Below, piece by piece: positions 1-11,854 of a stretch of 64,000 nucleotides of DNA. Where the stretch lies: assembly GCA_023213395.1 (NCBI GenBank), contig CM041465.1, positions 22,382,001 to 22,446,000 of the forward strand. Reading direction: 5' to 3'. Each line of letters starts with the position of its first letter. Position 1 is the first letter of the stretch. The DNA is from Cycas panzhihuaensis (taxonomy: Eukaryota; Cycadophyta). Under the pieces are notes generated by a model, which searched no databases, was not told the DNA's origin, and saw nothing but the letters and a program-made list of their open reading frames with translations. Both the position numbers and the translations under genes were made by a program.

Positions 1-338
1 AGAGCACACATGATCACCATGAGTAAAGGCAATGGACATATGTGGGGCTAAGAAACAAGGCAACACATATGTCCACATGGGAGCATAGCAAGATATGCAA
101 AGGAAATATTGAAAGGACGGGAGTGATGATACTCCTAAAAAGTCATCCTAATTAGGGGATGCCCAAATAGGAGGACATGGTTCCTAAGAGGAAGGGAATG
201 ACGGTTCCACGAGAGGAACCAAAAAGGAATGAGAGGGCCAACCTAAGTCATCATTCTGCCTGTGGCTAGGAGGAACGAGAACAAGCTTAGGGTGGTAGTT
301 TAGGCTCATTTCAGAGTGTAAATGGGGTGATGATGAAG
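1..338. other. E1 spacer 3' of integrase, no gene seen
   Basis: This matches the spacer between integrase and the antisense gene in E2 (about 22,500-22,857), including the shared TAGTTTAGGCT-like stretch just before the integrase stop. I see no coding sequence in it. Confidence 0.7.
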
Positions 339-711
339 TCATGTATAGAATTTCTTGAGAAATTTCCTGTTAACAGCTTTCTCAAACTCAAGGCCCTCTA
401 AGGTGGCGATCCTATAGGCATCATTATCAAGGCTCTCAAGAATGATAAAGGGGCCAACCCATTTAGGTCTGAATTTAGTCAAGCGGTCATGGAGATATTC
501 CAATTTGAGGACGTGGTCCCTAGGATACAAAGGATAGGAATGAAGGTGTTTATCATAGGTCCTTTACGAGTGGGCCTTAGATGCGAGGTTAGCCTAGTAG
601 GTGGCTAAACATCTCTCATCCAAGGCCTCAAGGTCTTAAAGACAAGCTTGACGAATAGACTCTTCACTAATGAGACCTCAAAGGGAAACTCATAGAGGGG
701 GAATCTCGATT
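339..711 (-). pseudogene. E1 integrase C-terminal tail
   Basis: The reading frame ends in the GPY/F-type module of gypsy integrases (KWVGPFIILE, then YRIATLEG and KFLKKFYT before a stop), which helps integrase bind DNA. The catalytic core and zinc finger are absent. Upstream, at about 700-711, the sequence crosses directly into the linker that normally precedes RT (motif DYFKDDEALLEH), giving a deletion fusion that reads TPNL then IEIPPL. The matching tail in E2 lies at 22,860-23,240. Nonfunctional remnant; the domain call is firm and the exact junction is good to a few bases. Confidence 0.85.
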
Positions 712-1440
712 AGGTTGGGCGTGAAGCATGCTGAGTGCTCAAGTAAGGCCTCATCATCTTTGAAGTAATCCACCCCATGGATGACCTTACTTCGAATAGA
801 TAAGGTGTGGGAGGAAGTTGGAGCAACGGAGTTATGATGGTCTGTAGGTTGTCCAACATCCCTAAAAGACTCCAAGGGAGAGTAAGGAAGGGGCTCCTCA
901 GAAGGAGCAAAAGAAAGTTCCTCAAGGCCACCACCTGTGAGGGGCGATGGAGAGGAAGAATCAAGGACCTATGGGTCAATGCGTGTAATGACAAGTGACA
1001 CAAGAAGATGACTGGTCTCTCCAACAAAAGTAGTTCTAGGTTAGGACCTAGGACAAGAAGGATGCTTCCTACTAGTAAGAAGGAAGGAGATGGGGTGAGG
1101 AAAGTCCTCATCCTTGCCATGTGACTCATCATCACTAAACAAGGCAAGGTACCCATAGCTCTTAACACCAATAGGAGCAAAACGAGTAAGGCTAGAGGAA
1201 GAAGATGTAGGATCTTCTTTGAGATGGGATGAATCGGGTATGCTGATGGAGCAAGCTGAGACATGAGTAGAAGGGCCTTTATCCCCCTTTGTATGGCCAT
1301 GGCTTGCTTGGTTGGTAGGATGAATTTGTTTAACAGGTGGGCGTTCGTGGGAAATAACCCTAATTCATCCATCATGGATGGACTTAAGCTACCCCCAGTG
1401 AGTTGAACATATGACTCCCATCTAATCAAGCTACAGTCAA
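712..1440 (-). pseudogene. E1 protease-RT linker region
   Basis: A Ser/Pro- and acid-rich stretch with no known enzymatic domain that links protease to RT in this family. It contains GVDYFKDDEALLEH, found also in E2 (25,566-25,817), E3 (8,840-8,900) and E5 (60,400-60,440). Frames are interrupted by stops and small shifts. RT should follow but has been deleted. Function unknown; it may be a spacer within the polyprotein. Confidence 0.7.
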
Positions 1441-1900
1441 CCCAAGAGAAGATTATAGTTGATGTCTACATCAAGGACTACAATGTCAGCGAGAACAGTC
1501 TTACCCTCGAGAGTGAACAGGATCGAAATAGATCCCAATGGAGTCCTTTTACTACCGTTGTAGCTTGGCATTGCCATAGAATAGGCTCCAAGGTGGAAAT
1601 GCCAAGCTCTTGCATAACGCACAAGGGCATGGCATTAATGGAAGAACCGTTGTCGACAACAGTCCTTCTCAAGGTACAATCTGGTGTGTCAATAGTGATG
1701 GTGAAAGGGAAGTTCCATTGGTGTTCCCTTTCATAAGAAGGGGGAAGGTCTTTAGGGTCAAAGGAAATGATGGGCTCATGGCTTTGGGTAATACCCAAAG
1801 GGTGAATGGGCATATCACCCAATCCTAAAGCTTCCAACAGGAGTGTCCATTGTTCAGGACAACTTCTCAAGACGTCTATGATGCACATCCTGGCAGCCAT
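1437..1900 (-). pseudogene. E1 retropepsin-like protease
   Basis: An aspartic protease that would cleave the gag-pol polyprotein. The active-site segment reads RRTVVDNGSSINAMP, the DNGSS form seen in plant Tat-type gypsy elements in place of DTG. An upstream segment (LGLGDMPIHPLGITQSHEP) is shared with E2's protease at 26,610-26,882. The frame shifts once after the active site, around 1,610, so the protein is broken. It lies between gag and the linker, in the usual gypsy order. The family call is firm; activity is not expected. Confidence 0.85.
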
Positions 1901-2218
1901 GGTACAAATCTCATCAACGATAGAAAAGACCTTCCCCTTCGCTATGGATTAAGGAAGGGCTCTTCTAAAATCATAGTGACCTGGATGAACGAGAATAGTC
2001 TTGGGAAGTAACGAGACTTCCAGAAGGGAGGTTTCTAGAAGAGGATCAGAGTGTGGAGTAGAAGAAGAGGCGCTGGCAGTCTCTTTAGCAGCTTGGGACT
2101 AAGTTAGGGCATATAGGGTGGTGGCCTCAAGCATTTGGATCACCTTCTTTCCCTTATTTTGGGACTGCGAAGGTAAGGGAGTACGATGGTCAAGGGAACG
2201 TGAGGAAAAAGATGAATC

Positions 2219-4471
2219 CTATGTGCCCTTCCCTTTATCACATGAAGGACGGGGATTCAGAGATCTTCCCTGGTTCTGGTTGTTCTTTCGTTGAGCATTG
2301 CGATCACATTCCCCATATTTGGGAAATGGATCCTTGTGGACCAGTTGGTCTAGGTTAGGCCTTGAGGCCCATCTAGGAGATGAGTCACATTGTAGGTCAT
2401 CCCTAGGATGTTGATCCCTACAACGTGAGCTATTATGGAAACACTCCCCATGAATGGAACGCCACTTCTTCTTAAGCGAGGAATCTAACTTCCTTGCTTG
2501 GGAGGGTTGGGTATTACTGCCCTTAGGGAGAGTAGCTTTAGTAGCTTGTTGGATTTGTTTATTGGAAGTGGGTGATGAAGGAGCTTGTAGTTTAGGTTCC
2601 TTCATTATACGTTCAAATGAACATATAACAGAAGTAAGTGGGTCTAGGGTCTTCTCAGTTGGATGAGAAGAGGACCTAGTGGATTGTTGTGGTTTGGTCT
2701 CTTTAGTTTGGGGTGGTGCCTCACGACGTTGTGAGGGCTTAAGAAGCTTTTTGAGTCCAGCCTGGATCTTAATAGCCTCAAGTGCTAAACACTTTGTGAT
2801 GGTGGAATCACACGTGGTTGCCCCCATCTTAAGGACTTCCACATGGACTTCTAGGCAAAGTGCATTAACAAAGAGATCCCTCTTCAATTCCTTAGGCAAA
2901 GTAGCCTTAGTGGAATGGAGGAGGTTATGACATCACTGTACAAAGTCATGATTCATCTCATCGTGACCTTATTTAAGTGAAAGAATGGATTTCATTCTAC
3001 TTTCGAATGGACGAGCTACATTAAAATAGTTGATAAACTCATCCACAAGTTGCTAGAACAAAAAAATAGAATGGGCAAGGAGGCGATAAAACCATTTAAG
3101 GGCATCACCTTGTAAAGAATGCAGAAATAATTTCATTAGTATGTGGTCATAGGCCCAGTAATCAATGCACACCATAGAGAAACTATGGACGTGCTCTACT
3201 GGATCCTGTGATGAAGTTCCATCAAACTTAGGAACTTTGAGGGGATGAGGTAGCAAGTTGGTTCTCAATGCCTCAACAGATAATGGTGTCAATCTATAAT
3301 CCATGAAGGGACATGCCCTCACCTGGACCATAGGACCAGAAAATGATGTAGGAGGTAATAGACAAGGAACGAATAGGGGTGGTAGGCCTATCCCTCCTTG
3401 AGGAAATATCCCTTGCTGAAAAAGGACCTGAGGGTAGGTTCTTTGAAAGGAAGTTGGGTTTCCTTGCAAAGGCGCGGCATAAGGAGCTATGCAGGATGGT
3501 GGAAAGGAAGGGTGAGAAGCTAGGTTTTATCCATACAGGCCACCTGTGGGTGGCGCAACCCCATATGGATGTAATAAGTCCACCCTGTAAGCTAGAATAT
3601 GTTTCCCTTTACCGTGCCCCCAAGGTTGAGAAGTATAGCCTTGGGGTACATAAAGAGAAGGACCATTAGGTTGGTTTTGAGTATACGTGGAAGCGGATCC
3701 CACATGACTAGTAGTAGGGGTGTTAGTAGGACCTCTAGGCCTACTAGGAAACGCATGCACCATGTTAGGAAGTGGCATGTTGGCTTGACTAGAAAAAGGT
3801 ATGCTAACCCTAAGCTGGGAGAAAGATATACCACGAGTGGGTCCTGAAGAGCTGGGACCATGATGAGAAGTAGGGAGTGTGGTAGACGTCCCTAAGGTAG
3901 ATGTAAGGATAGAGCAGGATGAATGTGTAGGCACAAAGGGGTTGCTTGTTATGGGAGGTGTAGATGTGGATGAAGATAGTGGGATAGGTGCAGATGGAGA
4001 AGATGCCCCACTACACAAGATATCTTGAAACCATCTAGGACATGATTAAAGATAAACAGTGCAAAAGCACTTACTAAGGGCTTCAACCACGTCAACAAGA
4101 GGGGTATCTACGTGATTGTAGGAGGTAGACAGGACCTCAAACGAAGTAGACCCCTCAAGGCACTCTTCATAAGAATCACCAACTAGGTGGTGAATCTCAA
4201 GAGGAGATGGACCCTCTACTGCATGAGTAGAGGGATGGGAAACAAGTGGGTGATGTTGATCACCTGGATAGTAAATATGATCATCACCCTCTTGGGTGGA
4301 TCTCAGAATGGATGCGGGGAACTCATGAGCTCCTGAAGTAAGGGCATGATAAGCCCAATCTGAAGGGTATCCTTCCATTATCGAATCAGTATCTGATGAT
4401 GAAAGAAGATGATATGCGGGGTCTTCTAACAATGGAGGTAAATCACATAAGTGACATGAGAAGCGTCCCAT
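2219..4471 (-). pseudogene. E1 gag
   Basis: Capsid/nucleocapsid polyprotein. From the N-terminus: an acidic stretch beginning MGRFSCHLCDLPP (4,471), a Pro/Ser/Thr-rich segment (3,527-4,018), then the retrotransposon gag domain (3,053-3,469) with FDGTSSQDPVEH and LQGDALKWFYRL. A Lys/Gln/Ser-rich C-terminus (2,219-2,899) follows. A Cx2Hx4Hx4C-type knuckle is visible near 2,440 (RSIHGECFHNSSRC), its first Cys changed to Arg. Several in-frame stops separate the segments, for example a Gln-codon stop near 4,043, so no full protein can be made. The start at 4,471 is inferred from the first ATG of the open segment. Confidence 0.88.
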
Positions 4472-4618
4472 ACAAAACTTGCAAACATGTTAGAAGAGGA
4501 AAAAGAGACGAAAAGGATGTGTTAGGGGCTACCCAAAGAAAAAGATAAGTGGAGGAGACTACTAAGAAGGTAGTAGTACTAATAGGAAGGGATAGGAACT
4601 AGATCCCTTACTGGTAAG
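4472..4618. other. E1 gag leader, no gene seen
   Basis: Short untranslated leader between the primer site and gag. No further structure seen. Confidence 0.6.
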
Positions 4619-4636
4619 TCCCTAGTATGGTCACCA
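4619..4636 (-). promoter_or_regulatory. E1 primer binding site (Asp-tRNA-like)
   Basis: On the minus strand the bases after the LTR read TGGTGACCATACTAGGGA, one base from the LTR end. This resembles the Asp-tRNA primer site TGGCGCCGTTGCCGGGGA used by many plant gypsy elements, with changes that are largely transitions. It fixes this LTR as the 5' LTR. Confidence 0.65.
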
Positions 4637-5018
4637 ATGGATGCTCGTCTATGCAATAATCGCTAAGCTCAATAGGAATAATGGTAGGTAACAATTGATG
4701 TTAAAGGTGTGGGCAAGATCCTACAAGCAAAGAGAGCACCACGCTAGGTGTCCCGTGAACTAGAGCGCAAGTTCAGGACCTGCAAATGGCACCCAACTAC
4801 CTTGGAATAACCATCAATCTAGAAGAGAGATAGCATATAGGGAGTAGCCTGGATGGTCTCGAGAGGAAGGTCCTCCCACCCTTGGATGGCCAGAAGGGAA
4901 GAAGAGGAATCCTCAAAGGGTTTCCCTATGATGAAGGGAAATGAATGTCAATGGGGTAGGTGAAAGCCTACGATGTAAACGAGTCTCTCTTGGTTATTTG
5001 TTCAAGGCAAATAGAACC

Positions 5019-5039
5019 AAGAGAGAGAGAGAGAGAGAG
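5019..5039. repeat. (GA)n microsatellite in LTR
   Basis: A run of GA dinucleotides. The same position in the E2 LTRs also carries GA repeats (15,808-15,825; 30,055-30,070), so it is an inherited LTR feature of variable length. Confidence 0.85.
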
Positions 5040-6718
5040 GCACTTAAGCTAAGTCTTCCTTTAACAACTAAAGCACCAAAAAGAAAAAAGAACAAGTGTT
5101 ATGTGTACAGGCAAACAATGCTAAATAGAATGCACCTAAGCATATGTTTGGATTGGTAGGAAGAGGAAGAGGAAAGGGGGACTCTTATTATATCCTTTTC
5201 CTATATAGGACAAGCATACAACATATAAATGCAAATAACCAATACCATTTAACCTTTTACCTTCACATGATCTATTTAGCTAGAGCATAGATTTAAATAA
5301 AAGTAAGAAGTGAAAATGGAGGGATAAAGAGAGAGATGCGTGTACCCAGGAGGTGTAGTGGCTGACAAGAGTCCTCACCTACCCATAATGTATACCCTCA
5401 CACCAATCGGTGTCTATGTGACCAAGATCAACGCGAAGGATGGGGGCTTCCTTACCTTCCCCTCATGAAAAGTAAGCAGAATAAAAGGAAGCAAAATGGA
5501 ATGAGAGAAATGAAAAGAGGGTAAAGTGTACCTAGATTTGGAGGTCTTTTCCTTTTGCGAAGTACCACTTCAAACTTTCATACACAAGGTTTATCCCTTC
5601 CAAGAAGGGGCTGAAGGAGAAGCTATATATATATGTGTAAATATATATGCAAAGTATATGTTAAAACATAATGCTTATATTAGAGAAATAACTGTAGGGA
5701 ATAAACTCTACTCTCCTCAAGCAACCACACATGTCAAGCAAGAAAGAGGGAAGGGAAGCCTCAGGATGGCTAAACCCTCCACTAAGGTTCTCCACACAGC
5801 CCTTTGGCACAACAAGGTAAGGATAAACAACAACTTATGATAGCCAAGAAGCATGAGGATAAGTGTAACAAAGTGTTGGGGAGGTATCAAGGAAACAGAG
5901 TTGCTATGGGCAGTGATCCATCACACAAACACTTCCCAAGATCTTCAAGGGATACCAAGTAATGTTGGGGACATTACGGGGGTCCAAATAAGAGGCGTGT
6001 ATGCCTAGAATCAGCACGGCAAGGGCTATAGATGTTGATAATCCAACATAAGCCTAAGGTTCACCTTCTCCTAATTAACCCAAGAGAAGCATAGGAGCAG
6101 GAGAAGAAAGGTGGGAAGTGGGTTTCCCTTGGGGAGTAGGCCTAAGTGGGACTGCCCCTGCCTTACTCCCTTCACCCAACCTTTATGGATCTTCTCCCGC
6201 TGCTTCCTTAAGGAAAACTAGTGGAGGAAAGATGAAAACTTGGAGATACAAGGCTAAACTCAATGGGAAGAATGTCTACTATAGCTAAATAGAAATAAAG
6301 CAAGAAAACACACTTGAAAATGAGTCTAACATAGAAATAGCACATAAGAAACTCTAAAGAAAGGACCTAAGGTACCTGCTGGGCTAAGTCTAGTGCAGGT
6401 TTACCCCTATAACCAATGAAGAAGAAGAGTTCCTGCAGGGTTTTACAGGAGGTTTCCTTAGCGATGGCCATAGGAGACACCTATTGGGATGAATGTAGAA
6501 GAGAACCACACCGAACTTGCTTGAGAATGCCTGTAGAGGAACTTCCCACCATGAAGAAGGGGTTGTTGTAGGCGGATCCTGGACTGGAGCTACAGGAAAT
6601 GTAGGTCTGCAGGTGCACCTATGGAAGGAAGAAAGAAAGAACAGAAACTACAACAGGAGACAGTTAAGTTAGAGAGCCAAAAGAGATCTCAGAGAGGTTA
6701 AATGATGATGGTTTTGGG

Positions 6719-6725
6719 ATTTATA
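6719..6725 (-). promoter_or_regulatory. LTR TATA box (E1)
   Basis: Minus strand GGGTATAAATCCC. The same TATAAAT core is at matching places in the E2 LTRs and in E6, so it is the likely core promoter for element RNA. Confidence 0.6.
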
Positions 6726-6850
6726 CCCATCCCAATCCTAAACAAGTGAATAGGGCATAAATAAGGCTAAGATGGGTGCAAGGCCACATGGTAATTCTGT
6801 GGAGAAAGCAAGAATTGCCACAGCAGTTTTAAAAAATAACTTACAACAGT

Positions 6851-6895
6851 CGCACCATGGTAAACTTTGTGGTACCACTAAGTTTACAGCAGTGC
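6851..6895 (-). repeat. GC-rich repeat array in LTR promoter region
   Basis: Degenerate repeats of a unit near CGGTACCGCGAAGTTTACC, about 125 bp upstream of the TATA box in LTR sense. Related arrays occur in every LTR here and beside the antisense gene (20,036-20,140). Confidence 0.6.
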
Positions 6896-7397
6896 AAGAC
6901 TAGAAAGCTAGAATGGTAATAATCTTGGTTTTGGGGGCCTTAGGAGGGGATGTGGTAGGCCTGGGAGGGGCTGGTCCCCCTGTCCAAGTGGCTAGGACAG
7001 TCCAGAAGGCATATGAACAAGGCCCAAAGAGGCATCAAAGGCTAAAGGTCCCAGAAACATCATGGTAAGAGCTTAAAATCAGGGCATGAGCAGGTCATAT
7101 AAATTAAATGAGGCTTGAGGTGGTGTGGAGATAACGCGGAGGGTCATAAAGTGCCATGGGGATGCCTACCTTGTGAAAAGGTAGGTCCCATTGGGTCATC
7201 ATAGGCTCACAATATGACAAGTAGTATGATCAAGCCAAATGGATGCAAGGTGATCATACAAATGAAGCAGTTAGTCATGCAACGAGGCAACACTTCTGTC
7301 AACCTTTCCAAAGAAACAGAAGAGGTGAAAAGGAAGAAGCATACCTGAGATTACCTAAGTTGACCTGTCCGTATCCATTCCTAGTACCCGGGAAACA

Positions 7398-8221
7398 ACG
7401 GGTTATGCATCTTTCTACTTGCACCCTACTTCCCTCTTGTATACTATTGAGTAGGCTTATATTTTATGCTCACATTCTTTTCCTTGGTTACTTACTTGCC
7501 CTTCTTTTTTCCTATGTTTATGAAAGATAAAGAGACGGAGGTTAGTACTTAGGAAAGAGAGAGTGAGTGTATTATTTCTTTTGAGTTCATTTTCCTTACT
7601 ATTAAGAAACAAAATATAAACAACAATAACCTATATTTCTACATTACCTTACTACATAACAAAAATAAATAAAGGAACAATATACTTTGTTTTATCTCCC
7701 ACACCTACCTCCCATCTTACTTATAGGTGCCTTGAGGGTACCTCCTCTTAAGGTCATCTTTCCTCTCTTTTAGCAAAGCCTTCCTTGGCTTCACCTTTAT
7801 CCCAAAGTTGGTCCTTCGGCCCAACTTCTTCCTCATTCACTCACACTACTAGCCATTCATAGCTTGTGTGTGAGTCTTCTCTCCTTTTGGTGAGGACTTA
7901 TTCCACTCATCCCCTCTTCATAAGAAGAGGTGTGCCTTCACCTTCACACTCTTTCCTTGGTCATCCAGGATGGGAGGTTCCTTTTAGAGGTTACTAGGTA
8001 AACAAAGAAGATCCTTCTTTTGACTAGCTTTGATTCGAGGAGGTGTTTACCTGGAAGGGAGTTTATGCACTATTTGCAGGTCCTTGAACCTATGTTCTGA
8101 TGCATGAACACCCTTTGTGGGTGATCATTCTTCCCTATCCTTATAGATCCTTAGCCATAAAGTTGTTGGTTATGTTAGCCTAATCTCTTCTAATCCAGTG
8201 ATCCCTAGAGGTGTAATTCTA
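7398..8221 (+). repeat. EY: 3' end of a plus-strand gypsy LTR
   Basis: This aligns with the last part of the plus-strand LTRs at 42,185-45,368 and 61,197-64,000, including GATGCATGAACACCCTTTGTG and the terminal ATCCCTAGAGGTGTAATTCTA. It ends directly against coding DNA of E3 (the linker before RT) with no primer site. The simplest reading is the 3' LTR of a separate plus-strand element inserted in E3, with target bases GGGGT (8,222-8,226). E1 cut its left side at 7,397. The rest of EY lies off the window. Confidence 0.75.
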
Positions 8222-9160
8222 GGGGTAACTCAAATTTGTCCACAAAGGATGAATGGAGGTTGTTTCCTAGGAGTCTCCTCCTACTAAGTAATCGCATCAA
8301 CCCCATCTAGTGGTTTGTGACTAGGCGAAGGGCAATAAGGGTCTATCTGCCCATGCTTTTGCTTACTCTATTAACATTCCTAGTTCATCTTATTTAGAAG
8401 AAGGCCCTTCCCTTTCATCCTCCAACCTCATTTATTTCACCCCTATTGGTGTGGGGAGTTATGGGTACCTCACCATGCTAAGGGATGATGATTCTAACAG
8501 TGAGGATAAGGACCTCCCTCATCCCATATCCTTCCTGAACATGAGTATAGGGAATTCGCTTCGTTTTAGGTCTTGACCTGAAGCTTCTTCCATTAAGGAG
8601 CCTAGTCCTCCTCCTGAGTCACATGTCATTACTCTCGTCTCTTGTGTGACTTACCATTTCCCTTCTCCATCTCATCACCCTCCTCGAGTGGTAAGGTGAG
8701 GGAACCTCCTGTCACCTTTCATAGGAGATTGCCCTCCAACTTTTCTGAAGAGTCTCCCAACTATGTTGAGTGGTAGGTCAACCGCTATGGTCCCACCACT
8801 CCTCCTACTCTTCATTCCTCATCTTCTCTAAGTATAACTATCCATGGGATAGACTGCTTCAAGAATGATGAGGTGTTATTAGAGCATCTAATAGGCTCTA
8901 TGCCTAATCTCTCTCTTGGTCACCACAAGCTTGGTTACCAAAAGATTCTAGCCCTTGGATCGCCCTTAGCTGACCCAAGTCTACCTAGCTCTTCTTTACC
9001 CCTTCCTATTGACCAAGTCCCCCTTCACTTTGAGGAAGGGAATGCCATATACATGGGGGCAACCAAGGACATCATCCTTACTCATGACAAGGTCATCAAG
9101 GTGGGAGAGGAGTATTCCCCTGAGGAAATGAAGGAATACAGTATTTTTTTTTAGGACTTT
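8222..9160 (+). pseudogene. E3 protease-RT linker region
   Basis: Begins in the middle of the family linker (AACTCAAATTTGTCC is the LKFV segment) and carries GVGSYGYLT, the acidic stretch near 8,490, an IDCFKNDEVLLEHL-like motif (8,840-8,890), then an open frame at 8,873-9,154. It ends in a DIFVWDYTNMKE-like segment that matches the DVFAW-type lead-in to RT in Tat elements. Several stops are present. Not an enzyme; it defines the upstream side of E3's RT. Confidence 0.75.
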
Positions 9161-10460
9161 TGTGACATCTTTGTATGGGATTACACTAACATGAAGGAAT
9201 AGACCCTTCCATTATCACCCATAACCTTGCTACTATATTGGGTGCTCACCTTGTGTGGAAAAAGTAGCAGTCACTCCATCCTAAACTATCTGCCACCATG
9301 AAGATGGAAGTTAAGAAACTCTTGGATGCAGGGTTGATCACCTCCATCGATTACCCCAAGTGGGTCTCAAACATCATTTATGTTACTAAAAAGAACAAAA
9401 TGATTCATATATGTGTTGATTTCCATGACATCAATAATGTATATCCCAAAGATAACTTCCTTCTACCTTTCATTGATCAAATCATCGACTGAACCGTTAG
9501 ATTTGAAGTCATGTCCTTGATGGATAGCTTCTCTGGGTATAACCAGATAAAGATCTCTCCTAAAGACTGTCATAAAATGACCTTCACCACCCCTTGGGAT
9601 ACCTTTGCTTACAAGGCAATTCCCTTTGGACTAAAAAATATAGATGCCACTTAGCAAAGGGTGATGTAGTTCATCTTCCATGACCTCATAAACAAAACCC
9701 TTATGGTCTTCATAGATGACATGATGGGTCTTTCACATAAAAGGACCCAACATCCCAATAATTTGTATGCCATCTTTACCAGATATCATAAATATTATGT
9801 TAGCTTGAATCCTCTTAATTATGTGTTTACCATAATAGCTGATAAACTCTTAGGTTTCCTTGTTTCAAAATAATGAATCCATATTGATCCCAATAAAGCC
9901 AAGGCCATCCTTAACATACCTCCTCCCAAGACTCAATGATAAATAAATTCATTCTTAGGTAGGTTGGGTTTCCTTAGGCACTTCTTGGAAAACTTCACCA
10001 TAAATGCTAAACCCCTCACTAACTTATTGAAGAAGGGGCCCCTATTTGTCTGGTCTCCAAAGGCCCAGGAATCTTTCCAAGAGCTCAGAAGGGCCTTGGC
10101 TTCTGCCTCGATCTTGACATCTCCTCTTTTTAATTGACCTTTTATCCTTTACACCTCATCTACTGATGAATCCTTAGGGGCTATGGCTTGCCCATGAGGA
10201 TGATTCAAGAACCGAGAGGGCTATCTACTTTATTAGTCACACCTTAGTTATTGCTGAGCTCAACTATTTCTCTATTGAGAAGGAATGACTCGCCTTAGTG
10301 CTTACCACCAGGAAATTTAGGTATTACTTGCTTGGTAATACCACTTAAGTGATCATTTAATTCGATCCCTTAAGATATCTCCTAACTCGATCTGACTTGA
10401 CTGGTAAGACTGGCAAGTGAGCCATCCTCCTTTAAGAGTACAATCTCCAAATCATTAATA
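9161..10460 (+). pseudogene. E3 reverse transcriptase and RNase H
   Basis: The RT would copy element RNA into DNA, and RNase H would degrade the RNA strand. Visible RT blocks in order: KKLLDAGLI and YPKWVSNIIYVTKK (9,298-9,390), VDFHDINN, DSFSGYNQI (9,520-9,545), TTPWDTFAYKAIPFGLKN, and the catalytic block VFIDDMMGLS (about 9,709). The thumb (FLGRLGFLRHFL) and connection (LTNLLKK, then PFILYTSSTDESLGA) follow, and a decayed RNase H runs to about 10,400. The catalytic motif is FIDD rather than the commoner YVDD, but both Asp are kept. Stops include one after IIDQIID (9,490) and several at former Gln/Trp codons. Broken copy. Confidence 0.88.
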
Positions 10461-10499
10461 GGAAGTTGAAGAAGGGAATGGTGGTTACTTAGTAACTAT

Positions 10500-11854
10500 C
10501 TAACACCCTGATCCCTACCTCTTCGAACATTCCTATTGATGATTCCTTGCCAAACAAGCCTATCGTTTCCATCCAAAACTCATCCCCCCATCCATTGGCT
10601 GATAGTGAATGGTATGGAGATATCTTATGACACCTTACTAAAGAACAATATCATCCTGATGCTAGTGATAAGGTAAGGTCATATGTTAGGGCCACTGCTA
10701 GGAAGCATCTCCTCATGGAGGAGGTGTTGTATAAAAGATCTTTCGATGGGGTCCTCCTTCACTACGTTAACCTCGGTGAGGTGAACCAAATACTTCATGA
10801 ATGACATAATGGCATTTGTGGGGGCCACTTTGGGGGTCAATCCATGGCCCAAAGGATCCTTTGCATGGGTTACTATTAGTCATCCCTTTCCAAGGATGCT
10901 TATGCCTATGTTTTGTGATGTTGTAGGTGCTAAGAGCAAGCCAACATCATCCATTTACCTTCCAAGGCTTTACACCTTATTACCTCTCTATGGCCATTCT
11001 CCCAATAGGGATTAGAATTCATTGGGTCCATAACCCCTCTTTCTTTGTTATAACATAAGTTTATCTTGACTGCAATGAAGTATTTCACTAAATGGGCCAA
11101 AGTAATCCCCTTGTTTTCCACTTCTAGTAATATTATAGCTACCTTTATCTACTAGCATATTATCTATCAATTTGGGGTTCCTAATATCCTGATCACAAAC
11201 AATAGGACTCAATTTTATAATAAGGAAAAGGATAAGTTTTATGGGAAGTTTCAGATATCCCACAAGACTTCTTCTTCTTTTTATCCTTAGGCCAATGGAC
11301 AAATTGAGTCCTTCAATAAGACTCTCATAAACATCTTAAAGAAAACTATCACTCAATCCCAAAAGGATTAGCACCTTTAACTTCCCTCTACTTTATAGGC
11401 ATACTATACTTCCATTCGCATGGCTATAGGGATGACCCCATTCTTCCTTATATATGGATCTGATGTAGTCCTCCCCTTGGAAGTTGAAATTCCCTCCTTA
11501 CATGTCTCCCTTTGAGGTCTTATTGATGAGGAATCTTATTGCTAGGTACACCTCCTTGACTTCAAAGCTTTAGACGAGAGATGTTTGATCACATATCAAG
11601 TGAATCTCACCTCTAAAGCAAGGGCACAAAGAATGTATGATAAGCATCTTCACCCTCACCCTTTACATCCTGAGGACCACATCCTCAAGCTAGAATATCT
11701 CCATGATCGCTTGTCCAAATTCAAGCCTAAATGAGTTGGTCCTTTTGTCATTCTCGAAAGGATCAATAATGGCACCTATAGGATCACAACTCTAACAGGT
11801 CTCAAGTTTGAGAAATCTTTCAATGGTAAATTCCTAAAGAAATTCTATGTATGA
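10500..11854 (+). pseudogene. E3 integrase
   Basis: It would insert the cDNA into the genome. The N-terminal segment keeps ADSEWYGDI and an HNGICGGHFGGQSMAQRIL stretch from the zinc-binding region (10,790-10,880). The core is heavily frameshifted, with the PQANGQVES-equivalent near 11,290. The C-terminal tail (KFKPK, IERINNGTYRI, KFLKKFYV) ends at TGA 11,852-11,854. The linker from RNase H passes straight into integrase with no second RNase H between them. Confidence 0.8.

Larger units (their letters stand above)
1..7397 (-). mobile_element. E1: partial Ty3/gypsy (Tat-like) retrotransposon
   Basis: Minus-strand element with its 5' LTR at 4,638-7,397, a primer site, gag, protease, linker and the integrase tail, running off the left edge before its 3' LTR. 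RT, RNase H and most of integrase are missing: near 711 the linker that normally precedes RT joins the last part of integrase. Comparison with E2 (23,240 to 25,745) puts the deletion near 2.5 kb. Its LTR ends inside a plus-strand LTR fragment (EY), so it is among the youngest insertions. It could not have moved by itself without the missing enzymes. Confidence 0.9.
4638..7397 (-). repeat. E1 5' LTR (2.76 kb)
   Basis: On the minus strand it starts TGTTTCCCGGGTACTAGGAA and ends AGACGAGCATCCA. It is alignable end to end with the LTRs of E2. It holds a TATA-like box at 6,719-6,725, the GC-rich array at 6,851-6,895 and a GA run at 5,021-5,038 in its downstream third. Small open frames inside are not treated as genes. 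Its partner lies beyond the left edge. Confidence 0.92.

Noticed and set aside
7398-8221. This LTR end as E3's own 5' LTR with gag deleted
   Set aside because: It abuts the middle of the linker with no primer site, and target bases GGGGT fit the coding sequence there; a separate insertion (EY) explains it better.
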